From the NCBI RefSeq assembly GCF_905475395.1, contig NC_058339.1:18422001-18486000 (forward strand): a stretch of 64,000 bases of DNA, written 5' to 3'. The DNA is from Chrysoperla carnea (lineage: Eukaryota; Arthropoda; Insecta; Neuroptera; Chrysopidae). This document shows positions 12,101 through 23,291 of this stretch, in pieces. The notes under the pieces are model-generated. The model did no database searches, was not told where the DNA came from, and saw only the letters and a list, made by a program, of their open reading frames with translations. Position 1 is the first letter of the stretch; each line of letters opens with the position of its first letter. A program made the position numbers and the translations under genes.

Positions 12101-14760
12101 TTCTCTGGAGGATCCACAACAACAAGACTTTATTCATAAGTGTTTGAACAAAGATGCTGATCAACGACCTACTGCCAGAGAACTTCTCTTTCATCCTTTA
12201 CTTTACGAAGTACATTCGTTAAAACTATTAGCCGCCCATTGTTTAGTTAATACAGCAGGTAATTGTTTTCGATATTCATATTAATCGTCTTTAATCATAG
12301 ATTGAATAATTCTATAAATTATCGTTAAGTCCGTTATAATAGGCATTGTTTCATGTTGAATTTTTTATCATTTGAAAAATAAAATACAGACTTTTAATCC
12401 GTAAGAGCCAGAAGCCAATCGTGCCAAAGTTTGTATGTGTTTAGATGTTAGAATATTCGTCGTCCTTTAATCAACCCTACATAAGTCAAGAGCTTGCTTG
12501 TTATTCCAAAGGAATTATATAATATTGAAATATGTTAGTCTAAGTCTACTGGGGCTTCTGGGCAAGATACAAAAGTTGGATGAGAAGTATGTATGTATGT
12601 ATGTTTGTAAGAATATATGTATATCAGTTAAAGAGTTTCTCTGAAACTAATGAATGGATTGAAATTCGAGATAATTTCTTTGTATTCTCAATTCAAAGCG
12701 TATACTCATACACAATTATGGTAACGGACGAAGAACGGTAGAGAATATTTATGGTAGTGGGCGGATAGAACAATACAATATACTACAAGAAAATTGATTT
12801 CTTGAAAAAATTTATATAATAGAACATCTAGAACAGGTTCTTATTATTATTTTGACAGAATTAATTTGAAATCTTTTTTTTTTTTTTTTAAATTTTTATT
12901 ACAATTTATAATTGCAAATAGTTGAGGAGAATATTCCCTATGAAAAATCCGTATTTTTATGAAAGTGGTTTATTAAAAATTAACATAAGTTTAATCGAAA
13001 TTTTTCTTTGTTCATTAAAGCTAACATATCAGAAACAATTACTGATGAACTAGTCCAAAAGCTCTACGGTCCAGAAGTGGTTGTAGCTGAAATAGTACAT
13101 TCCGATCGTCCAGGAGTGCAAATTAAGATGTCCGATGTGCCCGTTGCAGAAAAGTTAGAAAAATTTATTGAAGATGTGAAGTAAGATAAACCTACAATTC
13201 ACAAACCCTCTTTCGAAAGAACTTATTATAATATATGATAAATAGTATATGATTTGATTTTAATTTTAGGTATGGAATTTATCCTTTAACAGCATTTACT
13301 GCTAAACAACCTCCACCGCCAAGACCTAGAGCTATTTCTCCAGAAATATCAGAGTCAGTGAAATCTGTGACACCGGAACCATTAGATATAGAAACTAGAA
13401 GAGTGGTGAATATGATGTGTAACGTTAAACCAAAGGAAGAGACTGGTGAATTTATGGTAGGAAAAAATATTTAAAAAATAATATATTTGCTAAACGATCT
13501 CTATTCCATTTTAGAGATATAAAAATAAGTGAAACCTATATATTTTCCTGCCTTTATACATACATTTTGAAAAAAATCCGAATATAAAATATAATACAAG
13601 AGGATATTTTACTTTATATGAGAAGAAATGTAAAAATATATTATTTTCAGTTTCTTTAATCTGTTTTTTAACTCCATGAAATAGTAGCCGCCATGCTATT
13701 ACCTCATATGACTGTAAACTAAAAAGGTGTAAACTTTAATAAGCTACATTGACTTAATATGTTTACATGATATAAATGTAAAATTACCTTCAGTACAGGA
13801 TGATGAAGCTTTGACATTATCTTCTGGACAGAATCTTTAGATGCAGATATTCTCAGCTTTTTATCTTCAGCAAGACGAGACTTATTTGAAGCAGAATTAT
13901 GTTTTCTATTCCAATCGAATCTGTAGGGTATACAATGCGAATTCAATCAAATACAAAAACCTTTTATACTAAGTTGTTTTTTGAGTACTTTTAAATATTT
14001 CTTAAATTTAACTGAAGAGTTTTTTCGTAAAGCGTATTTTAAATTGAGTCATAATACTAAAATTGATTAATAACTTTTTTTTATTATTTTAATATAAATC
14101 TGGGTAATTGAATTATAAATGGAAAAGTGTTTTTGACAAATAGCATAATGCTCTTTTACCCAAAATCTTTAAAATTGCAATTTGTGATTAACCAAAACAG
14201 AGGTCCAGCTAAATCACTTTTAATTGATTAATCAATTCTTATTAAGCCTAAAACTAAAGTCGTAAATCGTCTTAACTAATCAACCTTAATATAATCTAGA
14301 CCTTTATTTGGCGGTCTATGGACTAACAATTTATTAATTTTAATCTTTTTTCCTAATTATTTTTTTAGATGACAATATTAATAAGAATGGATGACAAAAT
14401 GAATCGACAATTAACGTGTTTAGTGTCACAAAATGAATCTGCGACAGCTTTAGCTCAGGAATTAGTACATCTCGGTTTTATTAATGACGTAAGTTTTCAA
14501 ATACTCAAACTGTGTATGAATCATCATTTTTAAATAAAAAACCTTTTTAATACCCATAGGAGGATCGGGAAAAAATTGGTAATTTAATTGAAGACACACT
14601 AATCAATTCATTTAGCAAACATGCGCACAGTAGTGTCGGTGGTACGACGACGGAAGAAAGTGGTGGTAGTAGCAGTGACGGAAGTCTGCCTCCAAGTAAC
14701 ACATTCCCAACATTACCTACACAGCCGATAAGTCAGATGACTGTGCATTCAGCCAGTTAG
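9120..14760 (+). CDS. Madm: Nuclear receptor binding protein (NRBP/Madm) pseudokinase adaptor, 5' partial
   Basis: Nine exons: 9120-9344, 10401-10531, 11266-11360, 11820-11903, 11971-12258, 13021-13180, 13270-13456, 14369-14488, 14560-14760. They join in frame to 496 codons plus TAG, with GT-AG introns and matching phases throughout. The first visible exon starts at an AG acceptor, so the N-terminus is missing. The product is an NRBP-family protein: a pseudokinase adaptor linked in the literature to ubiquitin-ligase and trafficking complexes and, in flies (Madm), to growth control. The protein kinase fold is readable but non-catalytic. The beta-3 lysine region reads E-V-V-W-N-E-V, the HRD motif is H-G-N and the DFG motif is I-G-S, while the A-P-E-Y and D-V-Y-S-F-G-M motifs are kept. 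The C-terminal MLF1-binding-like region (D-D-K-M-N-R-Q-L-T-C) is also present. The tail is Ser/Gly/Thr-rich. Identity as NRBP is very secure; the missing 5' exon was not found in the window. Confidence 0.95.
12587..12620. repeat. Short (GTAT)n microsatellite
   Basis: Imperfect 'gtatgtatgtatgtatg' tract in the Madm intron between 12258 and 13021. Simple sequence, no further meaning seen. Confidence 0.7.
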
Positions 14761-16090
14761 TAGTGGTACTTTATGTCCATGATAATAATTATACAATATT
14801 AGCATAGGACTTTATTGGGGGAGTGAAGACTGGTTAAATTAGGTTTTAAAAAAGTGCTGGACATTACAAAATTTAATATTAAATAAAAAAAAATACAATA
14901 ATAAATAAATAAAAATATCACCGTTATAAATTAAAGCAATTAATTTAACACAAAAACAAACTTACTACTTTCAATTGAAAACAAAGGTGTTGTTAGATTT
15001 ATCATACATTCAGTCGTCTTATGAGAACATAGAAACTTCAATAAAGTGTTTCCATCCACTCTTTTATTTTTACTTTTGTTTGAATTTTTTTTTAAATGTC
15101 AGCTTGGTGCAGAAAGCTAGTCATATCGAATTTTCTTTTTTTGTTTTCTTTAAAATTATTGATCCCGAAAAATTGTATATGAAATCACTTTCCAAAATTT
15201 AGGTTGGTGCGCGCGAATGTAATTTATTAGAAAAAAAATTCTCGAACGAATCGATTGTTATTATTATTTGCTTTTTCACATATTTTTTTTATACGATTCA
15301 TTTCGAAAAGAAATTATTTTACATGAAAATTCATCTGATGTTGTAATATATTCTACTCAATTTGTAAAAATCCTCCATGTAACTTATTTTAGCAAAAAAA
15401 ATTAAATTTTTTAGACAATTCAAAAATTGATGGAATATATTACGCAGTTGATAAATTTTGACTTTAGTATGTTTGACAGTATTACTTTACTCACTACCTA
15501 ACACATCGAAAGTTGTGCTGAAAAAAGTTAAAATTTTTAATTAAATGATCGATATATTTTTTTTTAACTATTAATTTTTTATTTTCTTTATCATCAAAAT
15601 ATCAATTATTATTATTTAATAAAAAAAAACATTTAGAAATTGTGTGAAAATTGCTGTTGTAATCGATTCCAATAAAATCGATCCAGAAAATATGATATCT
15701 TTTTTCACATTAACCAATGTATACGCTTTTTGCTTCATTACTGTTAGAGGTCTATATATTTATAAATTAAGAAATGTATATGTGATCTGTTTTTTATTGC
15801 AATGATTTTATAATGTCTATAATACGGCTGCCTTTTTAAGTATGTATATTAAATGTACTCTGTATTCAAAACTATTATTATAATTAATTCATTCATTCAA
15901 AATAATAATAATGTTATTGGTTTTTTTTTATGTACAATTTTCGTTAGTACATACTTTTTTAATTAATGAATATTATTTTTTTTCATTTTGTTGTGTCCCC
16001 CAGGTAAACGATTATCTTTTAGTCATTTTAAATTATTACAAAAATTAATTTCAAAATAAAAATGTTAGAACAAAGCATGTGAAGCCTAAG
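14761..16090. other. Madm 3' flank / 3' UTR, AT-rich
   Basis: After the TAG there are several AATAAA-like hexamers at about 14880-14920 ('aaataaaaaaaaatacaataataaataaataaa'), any of which could direct polyadenylation. No further coding sequence was recognised. Short frames such as the one at 14975-15202 are AT-rich and have no recognisable domain. Confidence 0.4.
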
Positions 16091-16097
16091 CAGCACA

Positions 16098-16487
16098 GTT
16101 AAAAACTAACATTTATTTGTAAAACAAAGAGAAGAACTTCTGCCATTCATTTGAAAAAAAGACAAGACTGTTCAATACCCAAAAAATTCATTGGCAGACG
16201 GTTTCCAAAGTACAAACTTTAACATAACATTATTAGTTGATAAAAAAAATATTGTTATGTAAAAGTTTTTAAACGAGAAAATCGTTTACCAATAAATTTT
16301 CAGTTTATCGAACAAATTTGCCGTTTTATTCAAATGAATGGCAGACTGTAAAAAGTTGTTTTCTTTGTTTTACAAACAAATGTTAATTTTTAACTATGCG
16401 TTGATGCGAAATGAATGTTATTTTATACATTTTTCTTTTTTGGTCCATTTGTCACTTATCATTGGCAGACTGTAAAAGTCAGATTAT
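16098..16487. repeat. Foldback (inverted-repeat) element, family A copy 1, partial
   Basis: The two halves are imperfect inverted copies. The left arm reads 'aacatttatttgtaaaacaaagag...ctgccattcatttg'. The right arm carries the reverse complement, 'aaatgaatggcagactgtaaaaag...ctttgttttacaaacaaatgtt'. The centre near 16215-16260 is 'aacataacattattag...attgttatgt'. On the right it continues to 'atcattggcagactgtaaaa'. The left outer 45-50 bp seen in copy 2 are missing. It encodes nothing recognisable. Confidence 0.7.
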
Positions 16488-18251
16488 TTTTCTGTTACTA
16501 TCTGACATTCTATGATGCGATTCTTATTGAAAACCTACTCTTATTTTTTTTAAGTATGTCAAATATTCATTTTTATTCTTTTTTTAATTTAAATAAATAG
16601 GGTTGCCGTTATATATTTTCTTAGAGAAGATTTATTGACTTGAAAGTGTCAATAATTAAACCTTTTCATTTTAATAAGTGGTTACCTTTTGTTTCGGACA
16701 GTTTGTTTAAAAACTTATGTGATAAAATGAATAACAATTATCTTGTATCTTTGTTCAACTTATTACTTTCTGTCCGAAACAATAATGAATCGTAATTGAA
16801 ATGAAAAGATTTTAATAAAAACAAAATTAAAATATTTTTATACTTTTTTGTGATAAAAGTACAAATTTTTTAAATTCATAATTAACGAAAAACAACACAC
16901 AATTTAATTAGGTATAAAATAAATAGTATTTGTTTAAATTGAAAAGTATGTGATATCAAAATTGTACATTTTTTTTAAATACTCAATAGTCATAAATATA
17001 AAACAACAAATTATATAAGCAGACGTGTCATTATTTTCGGTATGATAACACAAAAAGCAAAATTGTATTATAATTAGGGAGATAAAAAAAATAACAAAAC
17101 TAATGTGTTTGCCTATTTGAGACTGATGTAATTTTTTAAAATTGAAAAATGAATCGTAGACGTAAATAAAGTTAAAAAAAAAATGAACAGTAAAAAAGGT
17201 GTTATTTGCTCGTTTGTTGATTTGTGTGATGATGAGAGTGTGAATGATTAGAACGAACAAAATTTTTTAAGGATTGGATATAGAATAAATAGTATTTAGG
17301 AGTTAAAAAAAAATAAATAATAACATTATTCACTGTGATAAATTTCGATAATTCAAAATAATCTTAAATTAATTAATTGAATTAATGTGTAGTAGGTAAT
17401 AATTAATATTATTTTAAATTAATTAAAACAATTTTGAGAAAGCGGAAGAAATTGGCTAATTTTTAGTAATTTTGTCTGTCAATATTAAATAATTAATTAT
17501 TGATAACAATTTTTATTCTAAAAATTTAAACTATTTATTATATATTCAATCATCGTCGACACTACTTTGTTACAGTATTTTTGGCAAAATTTTGATACCA
17601 AAACTTATAAACCGTGTGTATATTTTAATGGTATGTATATCAATAGTTGTTTCGAGTTGTTTATCAATTGAAGAATATTGTATAATGCCTTTTTGTATGA
17701 TTAACTTTAAAAAATAATCTTTTTTTCCTAAGGAAAGTAATCTTAAGTATCTCCCAACTATAAAACTTAAGAATGAGAATAGCTTTTGTGAAGTTACGAT
17801 TTCTTGACGAATGAAGTTATGAAAAAAAGGCATAAACGTATTTCAGAGACAATAAGTTGTTGTATGTTTAAATTGAGGGCCGTGCAAATTAAAATCATCC
17901 ACGCACAAAACTTTGGTCCAGAAACCCACCTGATGCACAAATAATATTATGATTTCACTATTTTGTTTAAATATTGTGCTAAAAATAAAATTGAGCGGCT
18001 TAAAAAGGGGGGGAGCAAAGCTTAAAAAGAGAATTGTAATAATCGTTTCTTATCAAAAATTAAAATTAAGCAAGTGTTAAAATATTTCTTTAGGAGCTAT
18101 TAGGCGTAAAACTTATAACATTTTTGTTACCGTGTGAATTTGTTTAAACAGTCTTTAAATTTTACTGCAGTCTAAATCTATTTTAACAAATGTAGATTTT
18201 ATTTCGGATTGTGGTGGAACAAAACTTAAATGTTTGCTCCGCCTCTTATAG
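16488..18251. other. Intergenic AT-rich sequence without recognised features
   Basis: No exon, RNA gene or clear repeat boundary was recognised. Open frames such as 16934-17260 and 17570-17833 on the minus strand are of low complexity and hydrophobic by composition, as expected by chance in AT-rich DNA. Confidence 0.4.
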
Positions 18252-18745
18252 ACTATCGGATAGTATAAAAAAAAACTTTTTTTACAGTTTGCTAATGATA
18301 GAAATTGAAAAATGTATAAAATAACAAGCATGACATATTGTTATCATTTGTTTGTAAAACAAAGGGGAGCAATTTTTTACAGTCTGCCATTCATTTGAAT
18401 AAAAAGCAAACCTGTTCAATACACTAAAAATTTGTTGGAAGACGATTTTCTCGTGTACAAACTTTAACATAACAATATTAGTTAGTAAAAGAAAGTATTG
18501 TTATGTTGAAGTTTGTATACGAAAAATAGTCTGTCATTTTTTAGTGTATTGATCACTCTTGCCTTTTATTTAAATAAATGGCAGATTGTAAAAAGGTGTT
18601 CTCTTTGTTTTATAAACAAATACTATTCATTAATGCGATATACATGTTATTTTATCCATTTTTCTGTTGCTTGTGGCTGTATATATAACCCCTATCATTG
18701 ACAGACCGCAAAAAATTTACTATGTTTTTCGGCCTATCCGATAGT
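18252..18745. repeat. Foldback (inverted-repeat) element, family A copy 2
   Basis: About 494 bp. The ends carry 'actatcggatag' on the left (18252 on) and its reverse complement 'ctatccgatagt' on the right (to about 18745). Inside, the left arm 'acagtttgctaatgatag...gtaaaacaaagg...acagtctgccattcatttgaat' is mirrored by 'aaataaatggcagattgtaaaa...ctttgttttataaac...cctatcattgacagacc'. The loop lies at about 18475-18500. It shares its arms with the element at 16098-16487. No transposase is encoded, so it would depend on one made elsewhere. Confidence 0.75.
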
Positions 18746-21133
18746 GTAATACGCTTTTCAAAATGAAATGTATTCACATTACCAGATAATTTCGGTTGAT
18801 GTTAATTACTCTCCAGTTTGAATTTAAGGATTGCTTCTACACATTTGCAAGCTTTCAGATATGTATTTTGTAGGTTTAATGTTCGATAGCGTTTTATTTT
18901 TTACCTGATCACCGCACATTATTTGATTTTGATATGTCTGTTATATTAAATTTAATACCTATGCTTATTAGCAATAATTTTTCCTACCCCAAAACCTCTA
19001 AAAATTGTTGCCAGCTCGTAGGGCAAATAAAAGATTAATATACGTTTTTTTTAATTTTTTTTTAATAATTTAGTGCCTATCTTGTTTTCGTTGATACGAA
19101 AAATTTACCCCATATTTGAATTTTGGCAAATCTTTTTTTAAATACTGCACGGCCCTCTTGTTTGACACCTAACCATTGAAATAAATACAGTTAACATCTA
19201 GATTAAAAGGAGCAATGGTGTCAAAATACTTTTTTGTCATATTATTATTTCATTCACATTAGGAATATTTTGAATTTGTCTCGGAAAAGATAAAAACAAG
19301 CGCTAGATAAAAATATCAATAATATTATATAAATATAAGAACAATGCATTTTTATGATCTGGTCATATTTATTTAATTATATAAGTTAATTAATTGATCA
19401 CATAACAATTAACTGTTAAATAAATTATTATTAAAAAAAAAACATAAACATTTTGTTATTTTATTTTTAAAAACAAAAGACGTGTTTATAAATATAAATA
19501 ATGAATAAAAAGAAATTATATATTTGTATAACACAGTATCAAATTTTTTTTTCAAATCAAGCTCATAACATCAGTCTGCTGTAATCAAAATAATTATTAC
19601 CACTACTATGCTTTTATACTAGAAATTGTGTAATATATCGTTTTTGCTCTTATCTTATTCTTCTAGTTAAATATTTTTTAAGTTAATTTACGTGAACACA
19701 ATTCATTTTGTTTCTCAAACATTTTTCGATAAAAAAAAACTTCATAATATTATATTCGTTACTTTTCTAAGATGTTGTAACATAACAAAATGATTTGCAA
19801 TGCCCATTTCATTTATTATTATAAAAATTCAAAGGCTTTTGCATTTATAATCTTTGCCATATTCAGCAATTCGATTTTCTTATAAAGGACGTAATTTCAC
19901 AAACATTAGGAAAGCATCATCTACACTAATATTATAAAGGGTAATGGATAAGCTCAAAAACTACTGGACTGGCTTTAAAAATTTTTCACCAATATAAAGC
20001 TTCATTATCAGCGAGTAAGTGAGGGCAAGGGAAGACTACACGGTTTGTTTTAAAGATGAAATAGCTCAGTGGAGCGGTTGGGTAACTGCTATATCAAAGT
20101 AAAATAATATTTTTTTCTCGGAATAGTCCCGAGGAATAATATAAAAGTGTATTAGACGTGTAGAAAAGGGGAATTGTTTATTTCATAATTTCTTAACAAT
20201 TTTACCTTGAAAGCATAGCAAATTCGACTTCACATTTTTTCTTATTGTGCCCCGAAGAACCGACACTCAAAATTTTTCTTGGCCTTTAATAATACACTTA
20301 GCCTAATAAAAATATATGGAGATATTTCGTTTTAACAGAGTTAAAAAAAATGTTAATGTCGTTCAAACGCTTTATTGATTTGAAAACAATTCTTATAGAT
20401 CGGAATCTACCTCGAAATAGTGGTATTGACTTTGAATCATGCACAACACATATCAAATTATTTGTAGTCTTTCAAATAAGATTTTCATTCAAGCGTATTT
20501 TGAGAAATAATCAAATTTTGTAGGTGAAAAATTATTCTGACCGCTGTTTATATAAAAGATAAAGAAAACATTTTTGAAAGTAAATTGATAAATGGAAGGC
20601 ATTTAATAGCGAAATTTTTAACTCAAAAAAAGTTCGAAATCTGATCAACATAAAATCAGTTTTCAAATATTTTTAGAGGATCTGAAAAATTTGCTGCAAT
20701 TTCAAGTTATAGAGACTAATTCGTATCCGTCTATCAACTTCGTTAAGTTTTGTATTCTTTATTATTGCTCTTATTTCTCGGAAGTGAAGATTAATGAAAA
20801 TTATCGGATTTGACAAGAATTGTTTTTACTTGAAATATAAATTAATATCTATGTGAAAATATTATTAGCCACAAACCACTCATGACGATGGCTTTTGGGT
20901 GTAACGAAATTGTTATAGAAATTTTTCAGGTTAGCAGTTTTAGTCTAATAAATACACGTAAGACACTAATCGTATTAAAAAGGCAGGAAATTATTCTATT
21001 AAAGAAATTAATGGTGAGTAGACAGTAAGACCGTAAAAAATATCGCTATCAGTACCAATCACAATGGTTTGTACTGATAGTTCCATAAATTTGGAGCTTC
21101 TATGAATTTGCCGGTAAGAAATTTTTAGGTATA
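18746..21133. other. Intergenic AT-rich sequence with one old repeat
   Basis: No gene recognised. A repeat-like block at about 19925-20100 ('ctacactaatattataaag...agtgagggcaagg') resembles one at 25205-25445 and is of a kind frequent in insect genomes. Just after it, 'tagctcagtggagcggttggg' looks like a tRNA-type A box, but no B box follows, so I do not call a tRNA or SINE. Confidence 0.4.
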
Positions 21134-21850
21134 TGTATGGTTGGCGTCTTAAATAATGATCAAACTAAGTACTTTTATTTCATTAACTTAGAATGGAATA
21201 TTAATTGGGCGTGAAACAGAGCTGGTGCCAAATGCCATGTCTACTATGTCTATTGGTAACAATTTTGATTCATATACTGTATTTTTTTACAATAGTACAA
21301 GAGACGGTATAAGGTCGATCTGCACCCATCTGATTACCAAAATGAGACATATTTTTTATGAAATTTTATTGACTGATAAACACGCCTATTGATAGCTTGT
21401 CTATCGAAAAGTGTTCATGCTTATTTCTTATGATACCAATTTGGTGTGGTTACTAATATTGACTTACCTGTTCATACTTGTTCGATTCAAACAGATCTAC
21501 ACCGACCTGTTAACCAATCGAAATTGGTATCAGAAGAAAGATAATTTAATTACGAAAACAATGGCATGGACTTTTCCTATAAAACACCGCTAAGAAAAAA
21601 AATTGATTCAAACTAATTTAACTAAAAATAGCCATGAACACTTTTCGATAGGCAAGCTATCTTAGATGTGTTAATCAGTTAATAAAATTTTATAAAAAGT
21701 ATGTCTTATCTGGTTATCAGATTTGTGAAGTTCGACCTTATATCTCTTATTTTGTATTGCAAAAGCGACAATTTTACTCTGTACCCATCGAGTAAATATA
21801 AAAGACATGTTTGATTATTAAGACGACAATCATCTATATACTTTAAAAGG
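21134..21850. repeat. Foldback element, family B, arms about 220-290 bp
   Basis: The left arm spans about 21134-21425 and the right arm about 21630-21850. The left arm includes 'ataaggtcgatctgcacc', 'aaattttattgactgat' and 'ctatcgaaaagtgttcatg'. The right arm includes the reverse complements: 'catgaacacttttcgatag', 'atcagttaataaaatttt' and 'gttcgaccttat'. The outer part pairs 'gtcttaaataatgatcaaac' with 'gtttgattattaagac'. The loop of about 200 bp holds only a chance 60-codon frame. Confidence 0.7.
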
Positions 21851-22506
21851 TTCTATCGAGTTACAGGTTTCTGAAAATTCAAATTCCGAATTTTATTAGA
21901 CCAATATTGAATACTAGAAAGGCTATTTTTCTCGCTATCGGATCGGATTCTCGCAGAGGTGTCTAACCAAGATATGAAGTCGTCATTATATTTAGTGTAT
22001 TTTTTGGTACACTTATCTTCTATAAAATATGATTCAATTTTAATATACCATGCTCATTCATTGGAAAATTTTTGAGCTAAGTATCATCATCTAACTTGTT
22101 AAAAATAATATTTTTGTTTGTTACTTATTCTTAGAACGTTAACGAATATAAATTAATCAATTTCAAAAAAATAACTGATATTATAAATAAAGAATATAAA
22201 CTAGTAAATAAACTTAGATAATTGTATCATAATGTGCTATAAAAAATTTAAAAGAAAAAAAAAACTTCCTATTATGCAATTGTAATTCAAAATGCACATA
22301 AAGTCAGATAAAATAATTAACCTCTTTTTACCCAAATAAAGAAAATTATTCGTATTGTAATACAACGATCCCATTGTAATAAATAAAAGAAATATACAAA
22401 TGCCTCTCCTCCTCCTCCCGAACACAAGAGCTTTTTTGATTTCACCTATAAATAATTAACAAAAAATTTATAGAATGCCGCAAAAAATATATATATATAA
22501 CATATA

Positions 22507-23291
22507 CAGTGTGTCCCCGGCTAGAGGTAACTATACTTGTAAATTTTCTTATTTTGCATTTTAAGAAAAAAAGTCATTCTTTATAAGAAGTTTTGCTTAT
22601 TATGAAAAGTATATGTATGAATATTTAAAGCTTCTAAATAATGTATAGGATAACCAAAAATTTGGTTTCATTATTTGTTTTTGGGTAAACTACTCTTCGT
22701 TTTTAAAAGTTGACAAAATGTTATTAAAAAAAGTTACTCGAAATTAACAATTATGACTCTTCTTGAAAATTAATCAAGAAGAGTCATTTAGTCATTCAAT
22801 TAAGATCTTCTTGAAAATATCAAGAAGATCTTTCCAACTTTGACAATTCCATTCTTATTGAATATTTATCCGAGAAAATAAATTTTCTTCTTAATTTTCT
22901 AACCTAGTCCACAAAAAAAATACATGTTAATTGATTATTATTATTTTCTTTCTTACGTTTTTTTATAATTACAACTGTTCAAATAAAAAATGATGCTATA
23001 ATTAAAGTACACGGATCTTCTTGATATTTTGTATAGAGTCATAATTGTTAATTGCGAGTAACTTTTCTTAGTAACATTTCGCCAATTTATAAAAAAGAAG
23101 GGTAGTTTACCAAAAATAAAAATAGTGGTTCCAAATTTTTGGCTACCCTGTTCATTCATTATTAAGAAGATTTTAATATACCTACATACTTTTCAGAATA
23201 AGCAAAACTTCTTATAAAGAATGACTTTTTTTCTTAAAATACAAAATAAGGAAATTTACAAGTATAGTTACCTCTATTCGGGGACACACTA
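22507..23291. repeat. Long-TIR element with TA flanks, about 785 bp, family C
   Basis: The left end reads 'ta|cagtgtgtccccgg' and the right end 'cggggacacacta|ta', so a TA target duplication is likely. The first 100 bp or more of each arm are nearly identical inverted copies: 'agaggtaactatacttg', 'aagaaaaaaagtcattc', 'ttataagaagttttgctta'. With more mismatches the inverted repeat extends to about 260-300 bp per side, including 'gttactcg', 'aattaacaattatgactc' and 'atatcaagaagatc'. No transposase frame is present. The TA flanks and terminal sequence suggest a non-autonomous Tc1/mariner-like element, which is inference. Confidence 0.8.

Noticed and set aside
16934..17260. 108-codon minus-strand frame as a membrane protein gene
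   Set aside because: Hydrophobic, Phe/Ile-rich composition follows from AT-rich DNA; no splice context, family motif or conservation signal.
20050..20090. tRNA-like A box 'tagctcagtggagcggttggg'
   Set aside because: No matching B box (GGTTCGANNCC-type) and no cloverleaf downstream; probably chance or a worn repeat.
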